Of a stretch of 64,000 bases of DNA, positions 26,685 to 38,383 are shown one piece after another. The stretch lies in assembly GCA_964058845.1 (NCBI GenBank), contig CAXKVR010000121.1:1-64000 (forward strand), in the 5' to 3' direction. Below the pieces are notes generated by a model. It was not told the origin of the DNA, searched no databases, and saw only the letters and a program-made list of their open reading frames with translations. The position numbers and the translations under genes are program-made. The stretch is from Carex sylvatica. Its lineage: Eukaryota > Streptophyta > Magnoliopsida > Poales > Cyperaceae. Each line of letters starts with the position of its first letter. The stretch's first letter is position 1.

Positions 26685-28848
26685 AACAAAACTACGTACA
26701 TATCCCTCCGATGGGTACGATCTCCGACCGATTAGAGACGGGTTAGCGACGGAGGTCCGAGCAGCGGCTGAATAGAAGGGTTGATTGGTCGAAAGAACGG
26801 CGGTACAGGTAAGAGACGGAGGTCCGAGCGGCAGTAAAGATGGAGTAGTTTGAGACGGGGGTCGATCGGTCAGCTGCGTCTAAGGGAGAAATCGCAACGG
26901 CTTAATAGAAGGGTCTCCTTAGAGAATGGAGGAGAGGGTTTTTCGTATTTGATTTTCAAAAATGCCAAGTCCTACACATACATACAGAGAAGGCTCTCTA
27001 TAATTCATGATCCCCTTTACTCCCCTCTGTTTGTTACCTGAGTTAATATAAAATTAACAATACCGAGTATAGCCGCCTGATTAATGTAGCACGAATCTTA
27101 AAGATAGATAGCCTTTCCGATGGGGTGGATTTCTACCTGATGGATGGTATTACCTAAGAGAAAATGTCCCCAAGTAATTCATCTACTAAAATGGAGGCCT
27201 CCTTTTAAATCTGAACAGTTCATCACACATCAGAGGGCTCTGATTAACCCAGTAGCCAATAAGATAATACTTTCACACTTAATTATATGCACAAAATTCA
27301 AAAAAAAAAAATTACCATATTATGTGAACAAAATACACATACAAATATAAATTTTATATAATTTTATTATTATTTGGCTCTTGTTATAGTGTTATTAAAT
27401 GTGGACCGAGCATTTTCACGTGTCAAATCGATGGTTGATTTTTCTTTAAATGATTCAATTTTAACTTTTAAATGATCAAGGGAGGACCCTTAACATACAC
27501 AATAGAACTGATTTTGAATTTGATTATGTCTAAGCTTCGATCCGACGTGATGTGATTATAGCCACTCGATGGCATAATATTCCGTAAGCTTGATGGATGT
27601 GAAAATCAACGTAAATTTGGACAAAATTTTCACACAAACAAATTAAGCTAGTAATCTTTAATTGTAACGGTTCTGATCGACCAATGCACGACATTTTTGT
27701 TTGTTCCTTCATTAGCTTTCACAACTATTGTTGTTGTTGCATGACAAGTATATACCATGTGAGTTATTAAGACAACATGCATGTACTAACACACTATTTT
27801 ATGTGTCTAAATAATTTATTAAGACGCAAAAATACGTTTTAACATTCATTATCTTGTAAATTTTACTAATAATAATTTTCAATTTTATTTTTAACAAAAA
27901 AAAGCCAAATTTATTCATTAATTAGTAAATTTCATAGCTCATGCGAATATTTAATAATACATAATAAATTGAATTTGTTCATCAAATATTCATGATACAT
28001 AAAAAATTATTAAAATAAGAAAATATAATTGTTAAAACTTTTACAAAATTTATATCATATGTACAAATATATATTTTTATAAATCCACATGTAACTATAC
28101 TATATTTGCAATTATTTTAAACAGTTACCTATCTCACTGAATCAGATTTCACACAAATATTGAAGAATCCATTGCATTTCACTTATGATAGATCTTAACA
28201 TAAATATTATGTTAATATTTTTAATATTATTTGTTGTACATATGTAAATTACAAAATATATTTTGTTTCACTTTTAATTTTATAAAAGGCCAGTCAACTA
28301 TTTAAATAAAAATGAAAAATATTTCTCAAACAAAAATAAGAAATATTTCTGAAATAATAATATTTCTCAAAATTTGATTTTATATAAATGTTACAGTGAA
28401 TAAGGTAACACTAAGAAATATTTCTCAAATAAAAATATTAAAATTCAATCTCAAATTTTTGTGAAATTTTCACTGAAACTTTGATTCCCTCAATTTTTAC
28501 TCGTGTCTCTCTGATTTGTCGTTCCCCGCCTCAATTTTCACTTTGCTTCTCTGATATTTCGTTCCCCGCCTTAATTTTCATTTTTCCCTCTGATATCTCT
28601 CTCTCCGCCAAACCCTAAATGTCCACTAATTTCTTATCCCTCTCAAATTGACAATTTTCTTCTCAAATTTTCGTCACAAAAATTTCGTTCCCCCCCCCAG
28701 ACCCTTAACCCTCACTCGATTCCCTGCCCAACCATTTCTTCTCAGGTCCCCAATCAGCCGCTCTCGGTACCCCACTTATTCTCTTCCCAAATTTCATATT
28801 TTTTTTTCTCTCTTACGGTTCAAACCCTCATCAAAACCCACTCCACTT

Positions 28849-29100
28849 CCTTCTCCACCCTCATCAAAACTACGATTTGATTTGACATGTGGGTCGGTAC
28901 CAAGGCTTGGTCAGCACGGCCTTCTCCACCCTTGTCAAAACTGCGATTTGAAATTTGATAGGCGGGTCGGTATCAAGGCTTGGTCAGCACGGCCTTCTCC
29001 ACCCTCGTCAAAACTACAATTTGAAATTTGACAGGCGAGTCGGTACCAAGGATAAGTCAGTACGACCTTCTCCACCCTCGTCAAAACTGCGATCTGAAAG
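28849..29100 (+). repeat. 71-73-bp tandem repeat upstream of the NUFIP-like exons
   Basis: CCTTCTCCACCC starts at 28849, 28920, 28993 and 29066, giving three full units and a partial fourth. Each contains TCAAAACT and TCGGTACCAAGG-like words. It lies just upstream of the first recognised exon and may be an amplified leader segment of the captured gene. Confidence 0.88.
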
Positions 29101-29764
29101 CACTTACGGTAAATCCGCCTAACTGTTTTATTTTTCCTTGCCTCAGTGATACTCATGGTGATAGTGGGTTGAGCTTTCGTGTTTAAACTGTTTAGTTTGG
29201 TCCAGTTGTTTAGTAATCTTACAAAGGCATTATAAATTAGGAAATGTCAAAAGATTCATGAGTATATCCTTCTTGCTTACAAGGTGTTCGATGGATTGCC
29301 TTAATGAAATTATTTTTACAAAACATTTTCTTTACTTACTGTTAAATATTCATGCATAGTATCGTAAGCCCCAAATTCTTCATTGTTCTCAAGTATGTAA
29401 CTAATAATCAAATTAAATCAACCTAGCTGCAATTTGTCATCAATCCTGTAACTGGACCCTCAAATGTTAAAAATTGATCAAAAGCAACAGAACTATTTTA
29501 TGGATGCTGCCTACAGATAATATAACTTGACCATTTCCTGGTTGTCTTTACGACAAATAATTGAACTTTAGTGAACTTAATTTCTTAATTTTTTTTATAA
29601 ACATGTTGATTATTTAGATAATAGAGCATGTTTTTATTTTTTAATGGCAATAGAATTGACATAAGGAAATGCATTCCCAAGGTGAAATAAAACCTCAATC
29701 CCCTTTATCATTATACATTTTTAAACATCTTTACTTCATTTCTTTTCGTTGTTGTCTTTATTAG

Positions 29765-31288
29765 GCGACTGAAAATTAAGTATGATGAGAATGAAATTAA
29801 ACAGTGGCGTGAAGCTCGTAAGAGAAACTTCCCTACTGCTTCCAACATAAAAAAGGTTTGATCTCTGGTCTGTAACTTAGCATGAGAATTAACTTGTTCC
29901 AGTTTGTTATGAGTACCAGCATGTTGTTGTCAGTTCCTTTTTTATTTTCCTTGGGTATTGGGGAATGCATAAATGATACCAAATTTTCATGACTGATATG
30001 CTGTTTTGTACCAGAATTAAACCTGACTTGCATCAGAATTAATTTGATTAACTTTCTTTATGTAGAAATTGGCTGCAAAAGATAAAAAGGCCGAGAATGA
30101 GAACGATGATACTGAGCTTAGAAGACAGGTAAATTAACTCTTAAATCTTTTTGAGGCAAAAAGGACTCAGCTTTTATATATTATCACAATTGCTTAATTT
30201 GATTCCTGATTTAGTATCACTTTGTTTGCTTTTCACACTAGTACCTTGTTGTTGCCTGGTCATTTTATTCTTTACCACTCTTATTTTTCAATTTTATTTG
30301 CAACCTTTTGTTACCAATTAAAAAAAGTATTTTTTTTCTTGGTATGTATATTAGTGATCATACACTGTTTCTTCACTACTTGCTTTAACTTCTTGGCCAA
30401 GCAGCAAGAGCTGGGATTTGAAGCAGCTGAGGTGCCACAACATTATTTTGTTAAGTCCAATAATCAGACCTATAGTAGGGATCGCCCCCTGGTTGTCATG
30501 TAAGATGTTTTCTTAATTTATGGTTTCTTAATTTTTTTTTTCCAGACATACAGTTGAACTTTGGTTCTACACCAGGGGGTAGCATGGAAAATTTATTAAC
30601 TGAGATCAGAACTCAAGACTTGTAGTATTTAGCAGTAACTTTAGTGATGCTTGTGCAAGAACTTAGTTATGGTTTTCTTATTTTATGAACGTTCAAAATA
30701 ATCACTGCTAGTTGTTCTTACTTGTAAAAATGATTAAATCAGGAAATTTTTAAATCAATCAGAAAATTTTATCAAAATAGAATAAAAGAAATGAACAAAT
30801 TAAGCTTAAATTATTATGTAGGATATTAGTGGAAATGATATGGACTTGAGTTCTTTTAAATCAGACGGTACTGTTTTGGAGCGATACGCACCAACCACTC
30901 CGCCCTTGAAGATTGAGGTATTGCTACCTATAATTTTGAACTTGCATTATGCTCTACACATGTTAAATGTGGTAAGTGCAAACCGGTATGGTTTTTGGTG
31001 TAGATGATTATCCATACAAGGACTTAAAAGTCAAACAAAAAATATCTACATGCCTTAAGACTTAAAAGTCAAACAAAAAATAGCTGACCTAATTTGTGAG
31101 TTGAACAGTGGACATTAGGTTTTAATGTTTCTCTAGTCTTTGTACAATGTATCATCAATATTAACTTCCATTATATGCTAAAGTTGTATATGTAGGGTCT
31201 AGATGTTGATTTTATAGAATCAAATGAGGGAGGCACGTTCCAAGCACTCCTCAATCCTGATATCCAGTGGTTTGGGGGAGAAATGTAG
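29765..31288 (+). pseudogene. Captured NUFIP1-like exons (snoRNP assembly factor domain)
   Basis: NUFIP1 family proteins help assemble box C/D snoRNPs. Exon 29765-29855 encodes KIKYDENEIKQWREARKRNF, the signature of the NUFIP conserved domain. Exon 30066-30128 continues KLAAKDKKAENEND. Exon 30405-30499 gives ELGFEAAEVPQHYFVK. All have GT-AG borders in phase. A further block at 30822-30917 (SGNDMDLSSFKSDGTVLERY) does not join in phase under the simplest splicing, and the last block (31197-31288, ending NPDIQWFGGEM and a TAG) is not recognised. The zinc finger and C-terminal parts are missing. Its position wholly inside the CACTA element argues for transduplication of gene pieces. Confidence 0.72.
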
Positions 31289-31737
31289 AATAATCAGCCC
31301 TTCTAGCTAGTGTGGGGTGTTGTAAACCATTATCACATGAAAATGGTATTTTTGCTACTAAAAAAAGTAGCACCTTTTTTTAGATTTTTTGGTGATGGGT
31401 TGTGTGTATATTTTGGTTATAGAAACAAATTATTTCTAGGACTGTGGTTGCAATCCTTTTCGGTTTGATGTTTCAAGGAAAGCTTGAATTTACTATAATG
31501 ATTAATGATAATTAAAATGTTACTTTCCATGTTTTATTGTGTTGTTCTTATTTTGTTTCAATGTGTAATGTAAAAGATTTCTTGGTTGCCTATGGGTTGG
31601 TACCAAATTGGTACGGGGTGAATTATAGAATTGGGCCTGAAATTTATTTTCAGGAACTGTAATTTTTTGCATCGGAAAATCTATACAAATATGAGGCCCA
31701 GACAATATTCTTGCAAATAACCTGGTGGAGCCCACCT

Positions 31738-32230
31738 TATTTATCCATGCAACTAATAGGTTAATTATCCATGCAACTAACCATGTGGGACCCACGTTAT
31801 TTATCCATGCAACAACTCAATCCTCTATCGTTACAAATACTCTATGGGACCCACACACTATATCGTTGCCACTACTCCATGCTATATCGTTGCCACTACT
31901 CCATGCTATATCGTTGCCACTACTCCATGCTATATCGTTGCCAATACTCCATGCTATATCGTTGCCAATATTCCATGCTATATCGTTGCCAATACTTCTT
32001 GCATCAGATTTGTTGCATGGGTACTTATTGCATGGGCTTACCGTTGCAACAAATGTTTCAGAAGTTATTGCATGGATAACCCATGCAACAAGTCAGAAAT
32101 TGAGTAGTTGCAACTGGGGTTGTTGCAACGGTATATTTTTGGGCTTGTTGCATGGGTAACCCATGCAACTGACATTTTGGGGGGTTGTTGCATGGGTAAG
32201 CCCATGCAACAAGCCGAATTTTATCCATGT
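31738..32230. repeat. CACTA subterminal repeats, right
   Basis: Several copies of TTGTTGCATGG and CCATGCAAC words in both orientations, with palindromic pairs near 32068-32092, 32148-32170 and 32185-32212. They mirror the left end. Confidence 0.86.
31860..32003 (+). repeat. 24-bp tandem repeat (6 copies) near the CACTA right end
   Basis: Six units of TATATCGTTGCCACTACTCC plus ATGC, the later ones with CAATA in place of CACTA. As the unit length is a multiple of three, all three frames stay open; the overlapping open frames here are artefacts. Confidence 0.92.
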
Positions 32231-32998
32231 AAAAAATCAGAATTCTAGTAGTGTATAATCTCAGATCTAAACATCATGCATTACAAAACAGAGTTTCAGA
32301 CTACATCTTAACCCTAGAAACTAAAAGATCTACTCAGTCATGATCAAGAAAGAAAGAAAGTAAGTAAAGAAAGAACAAATCATGATAAAATCCGAAGAAG
32401 AAAGAAAGATATGTGAAGCTCTCCAATCTTCACTTCTCAGCTCTCTCCCGCTTCTTCTCCCTTTTTGAACTTCTATTTTCTGATTCTGTTTGATCCCTGG
32501 TTAGTGGCAGAGAATGTCCTTTTATAGCCTTCCCAAACGCCCCTTTCATCTTTGGGCTTTCATTTTGGGCCTTAATTGGATCTCCATTGGACCTCCGCTT
32601 TCTGCTCTGGAAGACTCCGATGAAGGTCGCGTCATGTTTGATGCGGGTCGCGTCATGGTTAGTCTGATGCGGGTGGCGTCTGTGGTAGCGTCTGTGTGGC
32701 AACGCGGGTCGCATGGAATGGATGCGAGTCGCATCGAAGTCTCTAATGCGGCTAGCGTATGTGGTAGCGTCAGAGTGGCAAGCGACTCGCGTCAGGGTCG
32801 ATGCGGGTCGCATGCACAGTCTCAGATTTATCAGTTATCTTCTGATTTCTCCAATTCATCTGCAAATAAGAATGAAAACGCAGCAGTACCACATTCTATA
32901 GATATTCAATGTAATAGACGCTATTTAATTGTTTAAAACACAAATTTTGGTACGGGGATTGGTCTGAATAATAGATCAAATATGATGATATCACTGGT

Positions 32999-34181
32999 CA
33001 ATTAAGGCATTTTGATTGAATTGGATTGCTGGTGCATTATTTTCTTACCAAAGTTTCGGATTAAGGGGATGGGATATATTTCGGCTCTGGATAAAAATTT
33101 CATCATCTTAATTTTAGCAATTTGGATTGGACACTTTGAAATGGATTGGGAGATTTCGGCTAGAGGAAAACCGAAGGAAAAGAAGAAAGCGACAGCCCGA
33201 CTCTACGAATTCAGTTTTAGCAATCTTTTTATTATTTAATGGAATCGAATATGACTTGTGCTTGTGCTTGTGTTGAAAGTATGCTTGGTTAAACATTTTA
33301 TATAGGGATATAGGAGTAACTAGATACTTTAGTTATGTTAATTTAGTTGTTTGAATTTTATTTGTGATTTTGATGTTGATTTGTTTATGAATGCTTGAAT
33401 GGTTTGTTTAGTTATTTCTTATTTTATTAAGGGATCCGCAAATAATAAATTGAGACCGAAAGGAGAAATTTATATTAGAAGTATTTTTTAAAATAGTGAT
33501 ATGTATGCAAACAATGCTAGGTAAATTTGGTGATGGACCGAAAGGAGAAATTGATTTGCTTGAACAACATAAACAAACTTAAGTACTCGAAGCTACGAAA
33601 GTAGTCCAAAATGCTTTTGGGGAAAAATATGGGTTATCAAATAGCTTAATGGGTTTAGATTAAAACTGGTAAGCCACGAACGTAGAAGACCTATTTAATC
33701 TAGATACGGTGCGAAGCCACGAAAGTGGATAAACATTTATCTTAGGATAACACCCCCTCAACAATTATTTTTCAAATATTAGAAAAATAATTAGAAATAC
33801 ATAATTAAAAGCATCATACCTAGATATTCATTTTCTCTTATTTCTCTCATCATTTACTATTTCTGGAATTCAATCTGCATTTTGTTAATTTAAGTTGCAT
33901 TCAGATAATTCATCCTGCATTCAGTTTGGAATTCAGTCTGCATTAGTTTACAATTCATCCTTCATTTAGTTAATTCATCCTGCATTTTTAGAATTCAGTT
34001 TATATTGTTCTAAAAATCACTCAATATTTGATTGTCTAGATTATTGAAAATCGGTAAACCAGTACTTACAATACCTCTCTGTGGTTCAATACCCAAGTTA
34101 CTAAAAGATAAGGTCGTGCGCTTGCAACCGAATTTTATTGGGATTAGGGATTAAATTTTTAAGCTATCAAAATTACATTCA
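32999..34181 (+). mobile_element. Athila 5' LTR, right part
   Basis: Continues the LTR after the nested solo LTR, matching 44291-45489 almost base for base apart from small indels. It ends TTACATTCA before the primer-binding site. Near 33870-34000 it carries repeated CTGCATT words separated by AATTCAT-like spacers. Confidence 0.88.
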
Positions 34182-34189
34182 AGCTTTTC

Positions 34190-34207
34190 TGGCGCCGTTG
34201 CCGAGAG
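34190..34207 (+). other. Primer-binding site of the Athila element
   Basis: TGGCGCCGTTGCCGAGAG lies eight bases after the LTR end. TGGCGCCGTTGCC is a common primer-binding sequence of plant Athila and Tat elements. Confidence 0.8.
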
Positions 34208-34426
34208 GTAACGGAATATTGGTATAACCGGTGTAAGTGAGACTAGATATTTTCTTTCTATTTTTATTTTCTTATTTTATTTAAACTAATATATTTCTTT
34301 TTCTTCTTTTGCACGATACTGGCCCCTGTTGCTCGTCGGCCAATTACTCATGCATTTATGAGAAATCATCCAGAACTAGCTGATCCTGACAATTAAACCA
34401 TCCTTGTTGACACAAAATAACCACTG

Positions 34427-36619
34427 ATGGCAGAGCGACCGAGATCTTTGCGCGAGTTCGCCATCCCCTCCACGCAAAACATCACTTTCAGCATCTGTGC
34501 ACCTACAGTGGCTGCAAACAATTTTGAAATTAAAACTGCAATTTTGGGAATGGTCCAACAGAATCAATTTACTGGTTTATCAAATGAGAACCCAAACCTG
34601 CACTTGTCCATTTTTCTTGAAATTTGTAATACCTTTAAGGTTAATGGTGTATTTGATGATGCCATTAGACTTAGGTTATCCCCATTCTCACTAACAGGTA
34701 GGGCTAGGACATGGTTACATTCGTTACCATTTGATACCATCACCACCTGGGAGGAGCTTGCTAAGGCTTTCCTTGCTAAGTATTTTCCACCTAGCAAAAC
34801 AGCTCAACTCAGGAACTAAATCACCTCTTTTGTCCAAAAAGATGGTGAGTCTCTTTATGAGGCTTGGGAACGGTTTAAGAAATTGATTAGGACTTGTCCA
34901 CATCATGGTTTAGAGAAATAGTTGATAGTTCAGACCTTTTACAATGGATTGAATTATAACACTCGATTAACCATTGATGCAGCTGCAAATGGAGCATTAA
35001 TGAATCGTGGGGTGGATGATGCATACACGTTGATTGAGGACATGGCTCTCAACCACCATCAATGGACTTCAGAAAGGCCTACACCAGCTGCACCAAGGGC
35101 TACACCAGGTAGACATGAGGTCGATGCAGCCACTCTTCTCTCTGTCAAGTTTGATGCTCTCATAAAAAGGTTAGATAAATTAAACGTAAATGCAGTCAGC
35201 ACAGGTAATCTCTTTTCTTGTGACAATTGTGGGATTGGTGACCATTCGACTCTTGAGTGCTAACTCGGCAATTTTCAATCTCGAGAGTCAGAAATTGAAC
35301 AAGTAAATGCCTTGAATGGTTTTGGTAGGCCCCAAAATGACCCTTTTTCAAACACATACAATCCCGTTTGGAGAAATCACCCAAATTTCCCTTGGAAGAA
35401 TAACCCAAATGCAATTCCCCAACAGAACAATCAGCCTCCCGATTTCCCTCCAAGGCAGTTTAACCCTTAACCAGCCCCACAAAAGTCGAGTCTAGAAACC
35501 TTGCTTGAGAATTTTGTGGCAAAACAAGACCAACGAATGAATGATCAGGACAAAAATATCTCCAATTTAGCATCAAAAATTGACCAACTTGCAACTCAAC
35601 ATAGAATGCTAGAAACACAATTTTTCCAATTTTTCCAACAAGCGAGCTCCTCTTCAAGAGCTCCAGGCACACTACCTGGTCAACCAGAAATCAATCCTCG
35701 AGAGCAATGCAATGCGGTGACTCTGCGAAGCGGGAAGCAAACGATTGATCCGACTCCACCAATGAAGCCCGTATCGACTGACAACAATGCAGGCTGCATC
35801 GGCAAAGATACACCTGCACAACAAAATGTAGGCCGCACTGACGAAAATGCAGGCTGCACTGACGACAATGCAGGTGTCATTAAGAACAAAGAGAGTGAAA
35901 GTGAGGAGCCTAAGTACATCGAACCACCTCCATACAAGCCCCCACTTCCTTTCCCACAAAGATTTATCAAAGCAAAACTTGACAAATAATTCGGTAAATT
36001 TCTCAAAATGTTGAAAAAGTTACACATCAACGTTCCATTTACCGATGTCTTAAAAGAAATGCCCTCTTACACTGAGTTCTTGAAAGATATTTTGTCCAAT
36101 AAGAGAAAACTCGAAGAGTGTAGCACAGTGGCATTGACAGAGGAGTGTAGTGCAGTCCTTCAAAATAAGTTGCCCCGAAAATTGAAAGACCCTGGGAGTT
36201 TCTCAATCCCTTGTGTTATTGGCAACACCAAATTTGAAAGAGCCATGTGTGATCTTGGAGCGAGCGTGAGCTTAATGCCCCTAAGTGTCTTTGAGAAGCT
36301 TGGCCTCGGTGAGTTGGAGCCCACTCGTATTTCTCTTTAATTAGCCGATCGATCAGTTAGATATCCCAAGGGGATGCTTAGGGACGTTGCTGTAAGAGTA
36401 GGCAAAATGTGTTTTCCCGCGGACTTCGTGATTGTCGAGATGGAAGAAGATTCACACATATCTATCATTCTAGGGAGACCTTTTCTTGCGACCGCAGGAA
36501 CTCAAATTGACGTGAAAAATAGCAAGCTCTCCCTGAACTCAGGAAACCAAAAAGTGGAATTCATTTTTTCTAAAACCATCAAATATATCCCTTTGATGAC
36601 GATGACTCATGTTACATGA
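34427..36619 (+). pseudogene. Athila gag-protease polyprotein, one frame with six internal stops
   Basis: A single reading frame runs throughout. Gag holds GRARTWLHSLPFDTITTWEE and FLAKYFPPSKTAQLR, a CCHC zinc knuckle CDNCGIGDHSTLEC near 35217, then WRNHPNFPWKNNP, all typical of Athila gag. The protease part at 36170-36570 has PCVIGNTKFERAMCDLGASV (DxGAS-type active site) and later ILGRPFLAT. In-frame stops lie at 34817, 34919, 35261, 35468, 35987 and 36338, the frame ending with TGA at 36617. Several replace Gln codons expected from the family. After 36600 the protein resumes in another frame (CYMIEAIDGIV) and then is lost. No RT, RNase H or integrase follows. Confidence 0.88.
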
Positions 36620-36666
36620 TTGAGGCGATTGATGGGATTGTCAAATAGTTATTTGGTGAGCTTGTT

Positions 36667-36981
36667 TTGAAAAACACTTCTGAATCCCCTTCGAGTGATC
36701 TCGAAGACGAATCTTCCCCGAGTGGTGAAGAGGATGAGATCGAGCATGACTCTCTCAACTCCAAACCATTTGCACCAGAAAGTGTAGCGCGAATCGAAAA
36801 TGCAGGCTGCACTCCAAGCGATGCGGGCACCACTGCTGAAAATGCAGGTTGCATTCCCCTTCACACTTTGAGGGCAATCAAACTCAGACTCAAATTTAAA
36901 CCAACCCGAACCGACCCCATCCCATTAAACCCTACCACCCGAACCCCCCTCATTTCTTCATCTCTTCCTCTCCAGTGCTGA
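36667..36981 (+). pseudogene. Linker after Athila protease with AGC repeats
   Basis: A shifted frame gives SSDLEDESSPSGEEDEIEHD followed by IENAGCTPSDAGTTAENAGC. The NAGC motif also occurs in the gag tail (35790-35875). This acidic, repeat-rich linker would normally precede reverse transcriptase, which is absent here. Confidence 0.6.
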
Positions 36982-38126
36982 AACCCCTCCCTCACAGCGT
37001 TGCTCCTCTCTCTTTTCTAGCGATAGCGTCGCCACCGCTCCACCTTTCTCTCTCCCACTGCCACTACACAACACCGCCGCACCGTCGTTCCTCCTTCTAC
37101 AGCGCCGCCGCTCAGCCTTCCTCCCTCGCACCGACAGCACCACCGACCACCAAAACCCCTCTCTCTACAAGCCCCCCTCTCTCTCTCGTCTCCACTACTT
37201 TACCGCCCCCACTGCCACCCTTTCTCACAGCGGCTGTCTTCCCTCTTTCTTGGACATCAGCAGCCCCAGTCCAAGGAGTGGCCATGGACGACATTGAAGA
37301 TGACGCACCACCACCAGTTTGACAAATGAGTGCCATCCCAAAGCACGTCCGACATCCACTCCAACCACCTGCACACCCGGACCTGATAACTGAGCACAAC
37401 TTCCACTGCAAGGATTTCGAGCAAAGGTATTTCTCGAGGGTTATGGCTTACACAGTTTTCATGCGAGGTGACATGTCCCAGGTAGTACGAGAGACAGAGC
37501 TTTGGTTGATTTGATCGATGGTCACACCACCAAATAATGATGATCGTGAGTCCCACTACCCCGACTTAGCGAGAATCACGATGAAAGGACTGACAAACAT
37601 TGAACAAGCTAATGAGGGTACTATTTCAGCAGGAGGGCTTGTAACACGCATTGCAAGTTGCTATGGGTATGGTGTGTATCTCACGAAATTTACCGAAATC
37701 AAAGGCGAGCGCAAACTCAACATCAAAGCCTTGCAAAAGATGGAAATTATAAAAAATGAGGCCGACTGATACTACTACTACCATCCCGACATCCTTCTAA
37801 GAACCTTCTTCCTACCAGATCCTGCATGCACATTTGTTCTAAATCGCCGGAACTGGAGACCGAGCGGTTTTGACGCGCAGGATGAGCCACATCAGATGGA
37901 GACAGACCGACCTCAAGTGTCTCCTAACCAAGCAGGGCTGTCAGCCTTGACACATGAAGAATACATCAGCCTTTCGAGCATTGCTGCATCAATTGCAAAT
38001 CTCCAGAATACCCAAACAAAGGGATTTCAGCAACTGGCAGCATCAATTAATGAAATCCAACAGCGGCAGAAGGAGTTGTACAACTACTTCATCCAGCAAG
38101 GACTTCATCCTCCACCACAGCCATGA
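36975..38126 (+). pseudogene. Extra Athila/Tat-type ORF (env position), broken by three stops
   Basis: One frame contains, in order, MDDIEDDAPPPV, HNFHCKDFEQRYFSRVMAYT, a segment with GGLVTRIASCYGYGVYLTKF, FVLNRRNWRPSGFDAQDE and a helical tail with LQNTQTKGFQQLAASINEIQ. Internal TGA codons lie at about 37320, 37512 and 37767. Athila and Tat elements carry an additional ORF of unknown function outside gag-pol, and the GGLVTRIA segment resembles those proteins. The assignment is by position and weak similarity. The proline- and serine-rich start (36975-37320) may be untranslated leader. Confidence 0.55.
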
Positions 38127-38383
38127 TCAGGTATTATTTTTCAGCTTCCCTATTTTTCTTTAGGAAAAATTGTGAGATTACTACTACAAAACCTTCAAAA
38201 TGTGAGAATGCCACTACAAATTTTAAAATTGTAGAAATGCCACTCTAAAACTTTATTAATTGTGAAAATACCATTTTTATACAATTTTTATAATATTTTT
38301 ATAAGAAATAATCTGAAAAATTCTGTTTTAGAATACGTACTTTCGTATTTCCAATTATACCATTGAAGTTAAATTAAAAAAGA
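38127..38383. other. Repeat-like segment between Athila body and ATL remnant
   Basis: AT-rich with three spaced copies of a GAAATGCCACTMTAAA-like word. These resemble the terminal repeats of the Mutator-like element at 59056-60421 (ATGTCACTCTAAATTT), which may mean the ATL remnant arrived with a similar element. No gene. Confidence 0.35.

Larger units (their letters stand above)
23550..32253. mobile_element. CACTA (En/Spm) transposon, 8.7 kb, carrying host-gene exons
   Basis: The ends are CACTACTAGAATCTGGGTTT and its imperfect complement ending AGAATTCTAGTAGTG. They are bounded by a 3-bp duplication TAT (23547-23549 and 32254-32256). Both subterminal regions are packed with GTTGCATGG/CCATGCAAC words in both orientations, as expected for transposase-binding repeats of the superfamily. 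No DDE transposase domain was recognised. The interior instead holds exons resembling a NUFIP1-like gene, several tandem repeats and small acidic coding remnants, so it appears non-autonomous and of the gene-capturing (Pack-CACTA) type. Confidence 0.9.
22731..32993 (-). mobile_element. Solo LTR in reverse orientation, split by a CACTA transposon
   Basis: The plus-strand reading begins TGTTATGTAC and ends GATGATATCA. It is flanked by a perfect 5-bp duplication CTGGT (22726-22730 and 32994-32998). The undisturbed Athila 3' LTR at 44286-44290 has a single CTGGT at the same place and so is a ready-made empty site. Without the CACTA insert the LTR is about 1.56 kb. A word reading CTGTGGATCGATACC on the minus strand near 22850 resembles the tail of the Athila LTRs, which supports the minus orientation. 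CpG-rich words cluster at 23060-23140 and 32620-32820. Confidence 0.87.

Noticed and set aside
28648..29031. 127-codon Pro/Ser-rich open frame
   Set aside because: Mostly the 71-73-bp tandem repeat and CT-rich leader; no conserved motif.
31725..32159. Three overlapping open frames of 87-144 codons
   Set aside because: They are produced by the 24-bp tandem repeat, whose length is a multiple of three, and by CACTA subterminal repeats; no protein features.
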